The position numbers were made by a program, and so were the translations under genes. Below, one piece after another: positions 1-6,413 of a stretch of 8,085 nt of DNA. The stretch is from Bacteroidota bacterium. GTDB lineage: Bacteria > Bacteroidota > Ignavibacteria > SZUA-365 > JAADGX01. The DNA is taken from assembly GCA_027021285.1 (NCBI GenBank), contig JALUUP010000406.1, positions 1 through 8,085 on the forward strand. Reading direction: 5' to 3'. Numbering within the stretch: position 1 is the stretch's first letter; each line of letters opens with the position of its first letter. The notes under the pieces are model-generated. The model saw only the letters and a program-made list of their open reading frames with translations, made no database searches and had not been told where the DNA came from.

Positions 1-1
1 A

Positions 2-370
2 ATTTCCGTTGATACGGAAGCGGAAATTATGAAAACGAATCCATATATCCGCGGCGTTAGTACTTTCTTACCCTCTTCGACTTTTGAGCAGGGAAATGAC
101 TCGCCACGGTACGTGGAAATTGGCATTCTTCATGATTCCGCTGCGACAGTTTTCCTTTGGGTTGTCAACAAGCGCGTGGAAAGACAGGGCAAGCAAAGAA
201 TTTCCGTCATGCCGGGACCGATATTCCGCGGCTCCATCCTCCGGGTCGAAGAGGTTCTTTCGGGCCGGATCGAGAACGTCCTGAATACCGGTACTTCAAA
301 TGATAATGGTTTCACGGCGTGGTACGAGCCGGGAGAAGGGAAGTTGTGGAAGGTGGAAGTGAAAAAGTAA
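2..370 (+). CDS. C-terminal part of an unidentified, possibly exported protein (5' end outside window)
   Basis: The frame is open from the left edge (codon start at base 2) to a TAA at 368-370, giving at least 122 residues. An ATG at 29 exists, but no stop precedes it and no Shine-Dalgarno sequence is evident, so I read this as the end of a longer gene. The fragment has alternating hydrophobic strands (YVEIGILHD, TVFLWVVNKR, RISVMPG, LRVEEVLSG) and ends in a glycine-rich turn plus strand, PGEGKLWKVEVKK. This looks like a small beta-sandwich at the C-terminus of a surface or secreted protein. It does not look like a standard T9SS sorting domain. I do not recognise the family. A minus-strand frame across 130-561 overlaps it but looks like a shadow. 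No function is assigned. Confidence 0.55.
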   Translation: MSVDTEAEIMKTNPYIRGVSTFLPSSTFEQGNDSPRYVEIGILHDSAATVFLWVVNKRVERQGKQRISVMPGPIFRGSILRVEEVLSGRIENVLNTGTSNDNGFTAWYEPGEGKLWKVEVKK

Positions 371-452
371 GGTGGGGACGGATGTACGTTTATAGCCGGC
401 GATTCTTCTTCTCCTGGAAAATGTGATTCCTTGTCTTCCCACGCCTCTTTTT
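370..452 (+). terminator. Possible weak terminator after the left-edge gene
   Basis: AGG (370-372) plus TGGGGA (373-378) can pair with TTCCCA (436-441) plus CCT (444-446), with a two-base bulge at 442-443 and one G-T pair. CTTTTT (447-452) follows the stem. The loop is very long, about 57 bases, so folding is uncertain. It sits immediately after the stop of the left gene, which is the right place for a terminator. Confidence 0.25.
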
Positions 453-454
453 GT

Positions 455-467
455 ACCTTAACAAGGT
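455..467. repeat. Short inverted repeat, possible operator or small hairpin
   Basis: ACCTT (455-459) and AAGGT (463-467) are perfect reverse complements separated by AAC. The repeat lies just after the T-run of the possible terminator and about 175 bases before porX. A five-base arm is short and could occur by chance. Confidence 0.25.
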
Positions 468-583
468 TGTATCGTCCTGAAATCAACCATGAGCGGTGTG
501 CACCGGTATTGGACGAAATCGTTCCCTGGCCGGAGAATTTCAAGGATTGTAGTCGCAGCAATTGATGTTGGAAATGAGGAGCC

Positions 584-600
584 GTGAAACAATGTGAAAC
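584..600 (+). repeat. Direct repeat GTGAAAC, 10-bp period, upstream of porX
   Basis: GTGAAAC occurs at 584-590 and again at 594-600, separated by AAT, so the copies are one helical turn apart. Tandem sites of this spacing are typical of dimeric winged-helix regulators of the OmpR type. The second copy begins a longer string, TGAAACGAAA at 595-604, that recurs at 7224-7233 in the other large intergenic region. Its role as a regulator site is inferred only from spacing and position. Confidence 0.3.
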
Positions 601-634
601 GAAATCCGGTGCGGGAACAACCTGATTAAATTAC

Positions 635-640
635 AGGAAG
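635..640 (+). promoter_or_regulatory. Ribosome binding site of porX
   Basis: AGGAAG lies just before the ATG at 643, with AGGA four bases away. A second in-frame ATG at 652 would have AGGA thirteen bases away, so the first ATG is slightly better placed. The two starts differ by only three residues before the conserved ILWVDDE strand. Confidence 0.5.
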
Positions 641-642
641 CA

Positions 643-2211
643 ATGAAACCCATGGACGCAAAAGCGAAAATACTTTGGGTCGACGACGAGGTCGAACACC
701 TCCGTCCGCACATCCTTTTTCTTGAACAGAAAGGTTACGACATCCTGACCGCCACGAACAGCGACGACGCATTGGAGACGGTTCGAAATACCAGGGTGGA
801 CCTTGTTCTACTTGACGAGATGATGCCGGGACGGGGAGGAATCGAAACGCTCGCCCTGCTCAAGGAAATGAACCCCGTCCTCCCCGTTGTCATGGTGACA
901 AAGAGCGAGGAGGAATCCCTGATGGAAGACGCCATCGGGGGCAAGATCGATGATTACCTGACCAAACCAGTGAATCCCAGCCAGGTGCTCCTGACGGTCA
1001 AGAAGTTCCTGGAAGCCAAGCAGATCATGGGGCAGAAGACCGCCCAGGATTACATTCGTGACTTCAACATGGTGGCAGCGGCGCTCATGAATCCGCTGGA
1101 AATCGATGAATGGATCGACTTGTATACCAATCTCGTGACGTGGGACCTGGAGCTGGACGAGCACCCGGAACTGGGGCTTGACCAGACCATGTTGGATCAG
1201 CGACGCGAGTGCAACCATGCGTTTTCGAAGTTCGTCGAAAAGGAGTACCGGAATTGGATCGAAGAGGAAACCACGATCCTTTCTCCGGGCGTAGTGGATC
1301 AGTTTCTATTGCCCCACCTGGATTCGGACAAGTCCATCTTCTTCTTTGTTATCGATTGCCTCAGGCTCGACCAGTGGCTGGTCATGGAACGGCATCTCCA
1401 GAGCTTGTACTCGATCGAGAAATCGTATTACGTCAGCATGCTGCCCACGGCAACTCCTTACGCGCGGAATGCAATTTTCAGCGGCCTCTATCCAAGCGAG
1501 CTCGAACGCATTTTTCCCGAGTTGTGGTCCACCGGCCAGGACGACGATTACAGCATGAACAAGTACGAAAAGGAACTCCTGGAAAAACTCCTCGAACGCC
1601 GACGAATCAAGCTGCGCAACGATTTGAAGTACATCAAGATCATCGAAACCAGTTTCGGGAAGCAGGTGGAGGCGAATATCGGATCATACGCGCAGAACCA
1701 CCTGACCGTGGTCGTCGTGAACGTGGTGGATATGCTGGCGCATGGACGTTCCGACTATCCCATCCTCAAGGAAATCGCCCCGGACGAAGCGGCGTACCGT
1801 TCCCTCACCAACAGCTGGTTCATGTACTCATCCCTGTTTGGAATGTTCAAGGCCATCGCCCGTCTCGACAACGTGCGAATCGTTCTTACCACCGATCACG
1901 GGAGCGTGCGGTGCATGCGCGGTGTGAAAGTACTGGGCGACCGGGAAACATCCACGAACCTTCGCTACAAGTATGGACGCAACGTGAAGGCGGATTCCCG
2001 GCATGCATTGCGTATCACAAGGCCGGAAGAATACCGGCTCCCCAGGCGCGGGGTCACCGTCAACTACATCATCGCCAAGGAAGATTATTACTTCGTGTAT
2101 CCGACCGATTATAATAAGTATCTGACGAAATACAGGGACAGCTTCCAGCACGGGGGAATATCACTGGAGGAGATGATCCTTCCCGTAGTGGTGATGGAGC
2201 CCCGCCGCTGA
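643..2211 (+). CDS. porX: PorX: response regulator with PglZ domain, T9SS regulator
   Basis: The protein has 522 residues; PorX of Porphyromonas gingivalis is about 518. Residues 9-125 form a CheY-like receiver with acidic pocket D14-D15, phospho-acceptor D58 (LVLLDEMMPG), T86 and K108. A helical linker follows, then a PglZ domain of the alkaline-phosphatase superfamily at about 225-520. The expected metal ligands and nucleophile region are all present: D238 (VIDCLRLDQW), T269/T271 (LPTATPYAR), D363 and H367 (VVDMLAHGR), D418-H419 (TTDHG) and H503 (FQHGG). In characterised PorX, the kinase PorY phosphorylates the receiver and the PglZ domain is a zinc phosphodiesterase acting on oligonucleotides; PorX works with an ECF sigma factor to drive T9SS genes. 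PorY and the sigma factor are not in this window. It is the first gene of the run and lies 33 bases before tsaE. Confidence 0.95.
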   Translation: MKPMDAKAKILWVDDEVEHLRPHILFLEQKGYDILTATNSDDALETVRNTRVDLVLLDEMMPGRGGIETLALLKEMNPVLPVVMVTKSEEESLMEDAIGGKIDDYLTKPVNPSQVLLTVKKFLEAKQIMGQKTAQDYIRDFNMVAAALMNPLEIDEWIDLYTNLVTWDLELDEHPELGLDQTMLDQRRECNHAFSKFVEKEYRNWIEEETTILSPGVVDQFLLPHLDSDKSIFFFVIDCLRLDQWLVMERHLQSLYSIEKSYYVSMLPTATPYARNAIFSGLYPSELERIFPELWSTGQDDDYSMNKYEKELLEKLLERRRIKLRNDLKYIKIIETSFGKQVEANIGSYAQNHLTVVVVNVVDMLAHGRSDYPILKEIAPDEAAYRSLTNSWFMYSSLFGMFKAIARLDNVRIVLTTDHGSVRCMRGVKVLGDRETSTNLRYKYGRNVKADSRHALRITRPEEYRLPRRGVTVNYIIAKEDYYFVYPTDYNKYLTKYRDSFQHGGISLEEMILPVVVMEPRR

Positions 2212-2244
2212 GTCTCAAACGTCAACAATTCATGCGCTTGTTTG

Positions 2245-2709
2245 ATGGCATCAATGCGTAAAACCGAATCGGAAGCCGAAACCATGGAGTGGGCGTCGGA
2301 ATTTGCAGGGAACCTGCGTTCGGGCGATGTGGTCGCTCTGACCGGCGAGCTGGGAACAGGCAAGACCCAGGTGGTCAAGGGAATCTGCGATCGATTCGGA
2401 TGCCTGGAAATGGTGTCGTCGCCGACGTTCACCATCATCAACGAATACGTCACACCGGAAATCACGATTAAACACGTGGACCTCTTCCGACTGGAAGAAT
2501 CCGCTCGGATGTTCGAAACCGGTTTCTTCGACCTGTTTGACGGTCACGGCATCGTTCTCGTCGAATGGGCTGAAAAGGTATACGACTGCCTCCCGTTGCC
2601 GTACTGGCATGTCTCCCTCGAGCACGGCCTTCGCCCCTGGGAGAGGGTAATCAAGTGGAAGCGCGTTGTCAAGTCACCAGCGAGAGAAGAGCGGCGGAAA
2701 CAGGCATGA
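2245..2709 (+). CDS. tsaE: TsaE, ATPase of the tRNA t6A37 threonylcarbamoyl complex
   Basis: TsaE is the P-loop ATPase that binds TsaB-TsaD and keeps the threonylcarbamoyl transferase turning over during t6A37 synthesis in the cytoplasm. From the ATG at 2245 it has 154 residues (E. coli TsaE has 153). The Walker A motif GELGTGKT is at 34-41. Family signatures follow in order: SSPTFTIINEY (58-68), HVDLFRL (77-83) and LVEWAEKV from 105. The start is uncertain: TTG at 2242, ATG at 2245 and ATG at 2254 are all possible, and none has a clear Shine-Dalgarno sequence. The frame is the same as porX, with only the porX TGA separating them. The stop overlaps the tsaB start as ATGA, pointing to translational coupling with its partner. 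TsaD and TsaC must be encoded elsewhere. Confidence 0.93.
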   Translation: MASMRKTESEAETMEWASEFAGNLRSGDVVALTGELGTGKTQVVKGICDRFGCLEMVSSPTFTIINEYVTPEITIKHVDLFRLEESARMFETGFFDLFDGHGIVLVEWAEKVYDCLPLPYWHVSLEHGLRPWERVIKWKRVVKSPAREERRKQA

Positions 2710-3431
2710 AGGTGCTCGGGATCGATACCGCAACGAGTATTCTCGGCATCGCGCTCCGGGTGGACGGCGAGACCGTGGAACAAGTACTATATCGACAAGC
2801 ACGGAATCACGACGCCATGCTTACGCCTGCCGTGCGTGATCTGCTGGCTTCTCACAGCCTTCGGGTGCGCGACCTGGAAGCCGTGGCGGTATCCATCGGC
2901 CCGGGTTCGTTTACCGGTCTGCGGATCGGGTTGAGCTTTGTAAAGGGGTTGGTTTTCGGGACGAATGTCAAGGTTGTGACGGTCCCGACCCTGGAAGCCC
3001 TCGCCCGTACGTTACGGAACGAGCGCCGGGATTTGCTCCCGGTGGAGTGCGCCATCGTTCTTCCCGGCCGGAAGGGGGAAGTATTCTGGGGAAAATTCAG
3101 GTTGTCGAATGACGGCGTGGAACAGGCGCGGCAAACGGAACTCGTTTCCGTCGAGGAGCTTGCCGCTCTACTACCGGCATCGTTCGTCATTGCGGGCGAA
3201 GGGGCGGAGGTACTGGACAATGCCAGAAGAAATTATTTTGCGCTATATTCCATTGAGGCATCCGCTGCGGTCGTAGCGGAAGTGGGCGAGGAACGCGTAC
3301 GGAGGGGAGAATTTGAGGATATTGCCTCACTGGAGCCTTTTTACGGGAAGGAATTCCTGGTCAAAGACACGAGCGGTCGATTACCGAAGGTTTTGCGCGA
3401 TGCTTCATCGCAATTTCAGTCCAAGGATTAA
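2706..3431 (+). CDS. tsaB: TsaB, scaffold subunit of the tRNA t6A37 complex
   Basis: TsaB is the inactive ASKHA-fold paralogue of TsaD; it dimerises with TsaD and recruits TsaE. The protein has 241 residues from the ATG at 2706 (E. coli TsaB has 231). The first strand reads KVLGIDTATSILGIAL, HDAMLTPAVRDLL lies at about 35-47, and the diagnostic SIGPGSFTGLRIG is at 63-75. The C-terminal EPFYGKEF segment also fits the family. I chose ATG 2706 over an upstream GTG at 2655 because the extra 17 residues do not resemble TsaB, and because 2706 gives the classic ATGA overlap with the tsaE stop. Having both subunits adjacent fits their joint function. It is followed after only 2 bp by accD. Confidence 0.94.
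   Translation: MKVLGIDTATSILGIALRVDGETVEQVLYRQARNHDAMLTPAVRDLLASHSLRVRDLEAVAVSIGPGSFTGLRIGLSFVKGLVFGTNVKVVTVPTLEALARTLRNERRDLLPVECAIVLPGRKGEVFWGKFRLSNDGVEQARQTELVSVEELAALLPASFVIAGEGAEVLDNARRNYFALYSIEASAAVVAEVGEERVRRGEFEDIASLEPFYGKEFLVKDTSGRLPKVLRDASSQFQSKD
3423..3427 (+). promoter_or_regulatory. Ribosome binding site of accD
   Basis: AAGGA lies within the last codons of tsaB, six bases before the accD ATG at 3434. This spacing is good and supports the chosen start despite the 2-bp intergenic gap. Confidence 0.55.
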
Positions 3432-3433
3432 CA

Positions 3434-4276
3434 ATGGCGTGGTTTCGAAGATCAAAACAGAATATTGATCCCAGTTCGGGGAAGAAAGAAGTCCCGGACG
3501 GGTCGTGGATTAAGTGCAGCGGCTGCAACGAGATGTTTCACAGGAACCAGATCGAAGCGGCCCTTTACACGTGTCCGAAGTGCAATTATCATTTTCGCGT
3601 GGACAGCCGCACGTACCTGGGATTCCTCCTCGATCCCAAGTCGTTCCGGGAGTACGACAAGAAACTCCGCGCGACCGATCCTCTTGGCTTTGTCGATTCG
3701 AAAGCGTACAAGGACCGCATCGAGAGCATGATCGAAAAGACGGGGTTATACGACGCAATCCGGTGCGGTATCGGCAAGATCGACGGTATGACGGTATCCA
3801 TCGGGGCGATGGACTTCGCCTTCATCGGTGGAAGTATGGGCTCGGTGGTCGGAGAGAAAATCGCGCGCTCGGTGGATCGTGCCATCAAGCGGAAATGCCC
3901 GTTGATCCTGGTTTCGGCCAGTGGGGGAGCGCGCATGATGGAGGGCGCCATTTCCCTGATGCAGATGGCGAAGACATCGGCCAAGCTCGTTCAGCTTGCG
4001 GAGAAGAAACTCCCCTACATTTCTATCATGCTCGATCCCACCACGGGAGGCGTAACGGCCAGTTTTGCCATGCTAGGCGACGTGAACATCGCAGAGCCGA
4101 AAGCGCTGATCGGGTTTGCCGGCCCCCGGGTCATCAAGCAGACCATCGGGAAAGACCTCCCGGAAGGGTTTCAACAAGCTGAATTCCTCCTGGATAAGGG
4201 CTTCGTGGACATGGTCGTGCACCGAAAGGACATGCGCGCTACGATCATCCGGCTTCTAACGTTTTTTCAGAATTGA
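3434..4276 (+). CDS. accD: AccD, acetyl-CoA carboxylase carboxyltransferase subunit beta
   Basis: AccD pairs with AccA to move the carboxyl group from carboxybiotin to acetyl-CoA, giving malonyl-CoA for fatty-acid synthesis. The protein has 280 residues (E. coli AccD has 304). An N-terminal four-cysteine zinc ribbon is intact: C28, C31, C47 and C50. The crotonase-like carboxyltransferase core follows, with GGSMGSVVGEK (132-142), SASGGARMMEG (161-171), TTGGVTASFAMLGD (203-216) and GFAGPRVI (227-234), all typical of AccD. The zinc ribbon separates it from propionyl-CoA and other biotin-dependent carboxyltransferases. accA is not in the window. The neighbours panC and panD feed CoA and the ACP phosphopantetheine arm, so this part of the operon serves one metabolic need. 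It ends 3 bp before panC. Confidence 0.96.
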   Translation: MAWFRRSKQNIDPSSGKKEVPDGSWIKCSGCNEMFHRNQIEAALYTCPKCNYHFRVDSRTYLGFLLDPKSFREYDKKLRATDPLGFVDSKAYKDRIESMIEKTGLYDAIRCGIGKIDGMTVSIGAMDFAFIGGSMGSVVGEKIARSVDRAIKRKCPLILVSASGGARMMEGAISLMQMAKTSAKLVQLAEKKLPYISIMLDPTTGGVTASFAMLGDVNIAEPKALIGFAGPRVIKQTIGKDLPEGFQQAEFLLDKGFVDMVVHRKDMRATIIRLLTFFQN

Positions 4277-4279
4277 TCG

Positions 4280-5137
4280 ATGGATGTCCTTACAGGGATC
4301 GGGGATATGCAGGTTCGGGCGGAGCAGGATCGCCTGGCGGGAAAAAACATCGGCGTTGTTCCCACCATGGGCGCTCTTCACGAAGGACACATGAATCTTG
4401 TGCGCGCGGCCAGGTCCGCGTGCGACGTCGTGACGGTCACGATCTTCGTGAATCCGAAACAATTCGGGCCGGGAGAAGATTTCAACAGCTATCCGCGTGT
4501 TCTCGAGCGGGACCTCTCCGCCTGCGAAGCCGAAGGCGTGGATATCGTCTTTGCCCCTGAAGCCGGGGAGATGTACCCGGAAGGATTCAGTACCAAGGTG
4601 GCGGTAGCGGGATTGACGGCGGTGTTGGAGGGAGCGGCCCGGCCGGGCCATTTCGACGGCGTGACGACGGTGGTGGCAAAGCTCTTTGCGATTACGAAGC
4701 CGCACCGGGCCTATTTCGGCCAGAAGGACGCGCAGCAAGTCGCGGTGATCAAGCGAATGGTGCGGGACATGAACTTCGATCTCGAAATCGTTGTCTGCCC
4801 AATCATACGGGAACCGGATGGTTTGGCAATGAGCTCGCGCAATGTGTATCTTTCGTCCGATGAGCGACGGGAAGCGCTGGCGCTCTTTCGTGCGCTGAAG
4901 AAGGCGGAAGAACTCGTAGCGTCGGGAACGAGGAAATCTGCGGACATTCTGGAAGGCATGAAACAAACGCTAACTGACACCGAGATACGAAAACGCGACT
5001 ATATTGCTATCGTAAACCCGGCTACCATGGAACCAGTAGAGACACTGGAGCCGGATCAACCGGTTCTCGTGGCAGTAGCGGCCAGGGTTGGGGGGACAAG
5101 GCTTATCGACAACACGATTGTAACATTGGCGGAATGA
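4280..5137 (+). CDS. panC: PanC, pantothenate synthetase
   Basis: PanC joins pantoate and beta-alanine with ATP, through a pantoyl-adenylate, to make pantothenate in the cytoplasm. It has 285 residues (E. coli 283). The nucleotidyltransferase HIGH-like motif is seen in VVPTMGALHEGH, with H34 and H37. Later signatures are TIFVNPKQFGPGEDF (pantoate and ATP site), RPGHFDGVTTVV, FGQKDAQQ (about 146-153), and MSSRNVYLS (about 184-192), which corresponds to the KMSKS-like loop. The C-terminal dimer domain ends with DYIAIVNP and a final VGGTRLIDN strand. No motif residue appears lost. There is no obvious Shine-Dalgarno sequence; the start lies 3 bp after the accD stop, suggesting coupled translation. 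panB and panE/ilvC are not in the window. Confidence 0.96.
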   Translation: MDVLTGIGDMQVRAEQDRLAGKNIGVVPTMGALHEGHMNLVRAARSACDVVTVTIFVNPKQFGPGEDFNSYPRVLERDLSACEAEGVDIVFAPEAGEMYPEGFSTKVAVAGLTAVLEGAARPGHFDGVTTVVAKLFAITKPHRAYFGQKDAQQVAVIKRMVRDMNFDLEIVVCPIIREPDGLAMSSRNVYLSSDERREALALFRALKKAEELVASGTRKSADILEGMKQTLTDTEIRKRDYIAIVNPATMEPVETLEPDQPVLVAVAARVGGTRLIDNTIVTLAE

Positions 5138-5144
5138 CGGCAGT

Positions 5145-5543
5145 ATGAATCGCATCCTGTGCAAATCCAAGATCCACCGGGCGCGTGTCACCCAGGCGGA
5201 GCTGTACTACGAGGGCAGTCTCAGCGTGGACATGGACTTGTTGCGCGAAGCCGACATTTTGCCGTTTGAGAAAGTGCAGGTTGTAAATGTGAACAATGGG
5301 CAGCGGTTCGAGACTTATGTTATTCCCGGCGAGGCAGGGAGCGGAGTCATCTGTCTCAACGGCGCGGCCGCCCGGTTGGGGCAGGTCGGCGACGAAGTCA
5401 TCATTATCAGCTATGCGCATTACCCGAACGATATCGCCCGCACCCATCATCCCACCATTCTTCTCGTCGATGAGAACAACCGGGTACGCGAAAAAATCGA
5501 GGGGCCTCTCGATCCTTCCACGGATTCATCACTGTTGAGCTGA
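5145..5543 (+). CDS. panD: PanD, aspartate 1-decarboxylase (pyruvoyl enzyme) precursor
   Basis: PanD decarboxylates aspartate to beta-alanine, the second substrate of PanC encoded just upstream. The 132-residue precursor (E. coli 126) should self-cleave between G24 and S25 in the sequence YYEGSLSVD, converting S25 to the pyruvoyl cofactor. Other conserved residues sit at E. coli-like positions: K9, R54 and Y58 in GQRFETYVI, and N72 in CLNGAAAR. The C-terminus has about a dozen extra polar residues of no evident function. No PanM/PanZ maturation factor is in the window; it is known mainly from enterobacteria, so autonomous cleavage is likely. The gene starts 7 bp after panC and ends 6 bp before the next gene. 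Confidence 0.96.
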   Translation: MNRILCKSKIHRARVTQAELYYEGSLSVDMDLLREADILPFEKVQVVNVNNGQRFETYVIPGEAGSGVICLNGAAARLGQVGDEVIIISYAHYPNDIARTHHPTILLVDENNRVREKIEGPLDPSTDSSLLS

Positions 5544-5549
5544 CGTTCC

Positions 5550-6320
5550 ATGAGTAATTCGACACGTCCCGTGGCTGCAGTTATCATGGCGGCGGGGAAA
5601 GGCACACGCATGAAAACTCCCGGTTTGCCAAAGGTGCTGCACCCGGTTGGTGGAATGCCGATGATCGATCACGTTATCGCCTGCGCCCGGGGTTTCCGCG
5701 CCGAGCGGGTTATCGCCATCCTGGGGTATCAGCGGGAAAAAATCCTGGCGCATTTTTATGAGAACGGAATAGACTGCGAGCACGTGGTGCAAGAACCGCA
5801 GCTCGGGACCGGTCACGCGGTCATGCAGGCGCGTCCTCTTCTCGAAGACTTCGCGTGCGACCTTGTCGTGCTTTCAGGCGATGTGCCCCTCCTGCGACCG
5901 GAAACGGTCCTGGCCATGATCGCCGAACATCGTGCGCAACACGCTGGTGTCACGGTGCTGACCGCACACCTGCCCGATCCTACCGGCTACGGCCGGATTG
6001 TTCGAAACCACCTGGGGCACATTATACGGATTGTCGAGCATCGCGACACCTCGGATGAAGAACGCGAAATCAGGGAAATCAATACCGGGATATACGTGTT
6101 TCGCACCGAACACTTGTTTCCCGCCCTCGACCGCCTGACCCCGGATAACGATCAGGAAGAGTACTATCTGACGGATGTGTTTTCGATGTTTTCCGGGGAT
6201 GGTGTCAGGATGGTGCCTGTCGTGGCGGATTCGATAACCGAGGTGCAGGGAATCAACACGGTGGAACAGTTGGCGCGGATAGATCGTCTTTTCCGGGAGC
6301 AGACCGGAACGCGGGTTTAA
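5550..6320 (+). CDS. glmU: GlmU-like UDP-GlcNAc pyrophosphorylase, single-domain form
   Basis: The 256-residue protein matches only the N-terminal uridylyltransferase half of GlmU (E. coli GlmU is 456 residues and bifunctional). It should convert GlcNAc-1-phosphate and UTP to UDP-GlcNAc for peptidoglycan and lipid A. Motifs in order: AAGKGTRM (14-21), K28, EPQLGTGHA (82-90), SGDVPLL with metal-ligand D111, GYGRI (146-150), IVEH with E163, EINTGIYVF with N178, EEYYLTDV, and VQGINT with N236, the second metal ligand. The left-handed beta-helix acetyltransferase domain is absent. The stop at 6318-6320 is followed by a terminator, so this is not a frameshifted full-length gene within view. A separate acetyltransferase would be needed. 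Related sugar-phosphate nucleotidyltransferases are possible, but the motif set is GlmU's. Confidence 0.85.
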   Translation: MSNSTRPVAAVIMAAGKGTRMKTPGLPKVLHPVGGMPMIDHVIACARGFRAERVIAILGYQREKILAHFYENGIDCEHVVQEPQLGTGHAVMQARPLLEDFACDLVVLSGDVPLLRPETVLAMIAEHRAQHAGVTVLTAHLPDPTGYGRIVRNHLGHIIRIVEHRDTSDEEREIREINTGIYVFRTEHLFPALDRLTPDNDQEEYYLTDVFSMFSGDGVRMVPVVADSITEVQGINTVEQLARIDRLFREQTGTRV

Positions 6321-6381
6321 GGGGAATTGTTCGCGTGACGAGACGGGCAGGCAGGGAGAACAAGCGCCCCTTTTTTTCTTT
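6321..6381 (+). terminator. Rho-independent terminator of the operon
   Basis: GGGG (6321-6324) pairs with CCCC (6367-6370), and TTGTTC (6327-6332) pairs with GAACAA (6358-6363), with a small internal loop (AA against GCG) and a 25-base apical loop. TTTTTTTCTTT follows at 6371-6381. It starts right after the glmU-like stop codon. There is no matching T-run on the opposite strand, so it should act only on the plus-strand operon, not on the converging dehydrogenase gene. Confidence 0.8.
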
Positions 6382-6413
6382 ACCCATGCATGTTATTACA
6401 ACCGCTTTCAACT

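Larger units (their letters stand above)
371..642. other. Intergenic region upstream of porX
   Basis: No credible gene is visible in these 272 bases; the longest ATG-started stretches are about 18 codons. It should contain the promoter of the porX operon. I see no strong sigma-70 promoter and no clean Bacteroidota-type TAnnTTTG box. Short structures present are the inverted repeat ACCTT-AAC-AAGGT at 455-467 and the direct repeat GTGAAAC at 584-590 and 594-600. Confidence 0.6.
643..6381 (+). other. Probable operon: porX-tsaE-tsaB-accD-panC-panD-glmU(N)
   Basis: Seven plus-strand genes follow one another with gaps of 33 bp, a 4-bp overlap, 2 bp, 3 bp, 7 bp and 6 bp, and an intrinsic terminator follows the last. 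No internal promoter or terminator is obvious, so co-transcription from a promoter in 371-642 is likely. The porX-tsaE junction is the only place with room for a break. Confidence 0.7.

Noticed and set aside
130..561. Minus-strand 143-codon frame
   Set aside because: It overlaps the left-edge coding frame and the intergenic region, and its composition (frequent S, P, R) looks like a shadow. No homology signal is visible.
1209..2114. Plus-strand 301-codon frame inside porX
   Set aside because: It is an out-of-frame shadow of porX, rich in R, P and G. porX has all its active-site residues in its own frame, so there is no frameshift.
2655..2705. N-terminal extension of tsaB from a GTG
   Set aside because: The extra 17 residues do not fit the family, while ATG 2706 gives the usual first strand and an ATGA overlap with tsaE.
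3514..4182. Plus-strand 222-codon frame inside accD
   Set aside because: It is out of frame with the intact accD and has no protein-like motif.
4256..4966. Minus-strand 236-codon frame antisense to panC
   Set aside because: It is a shadow of the GC-rich panC frame, with no ribosome site or motif.
6385..6392. Palindrome CATGCATG in the convergent intergenic region
   Set aside because: It is only eight bases, does not extend, and has no T-run or partner site, so it is best treated as chance.
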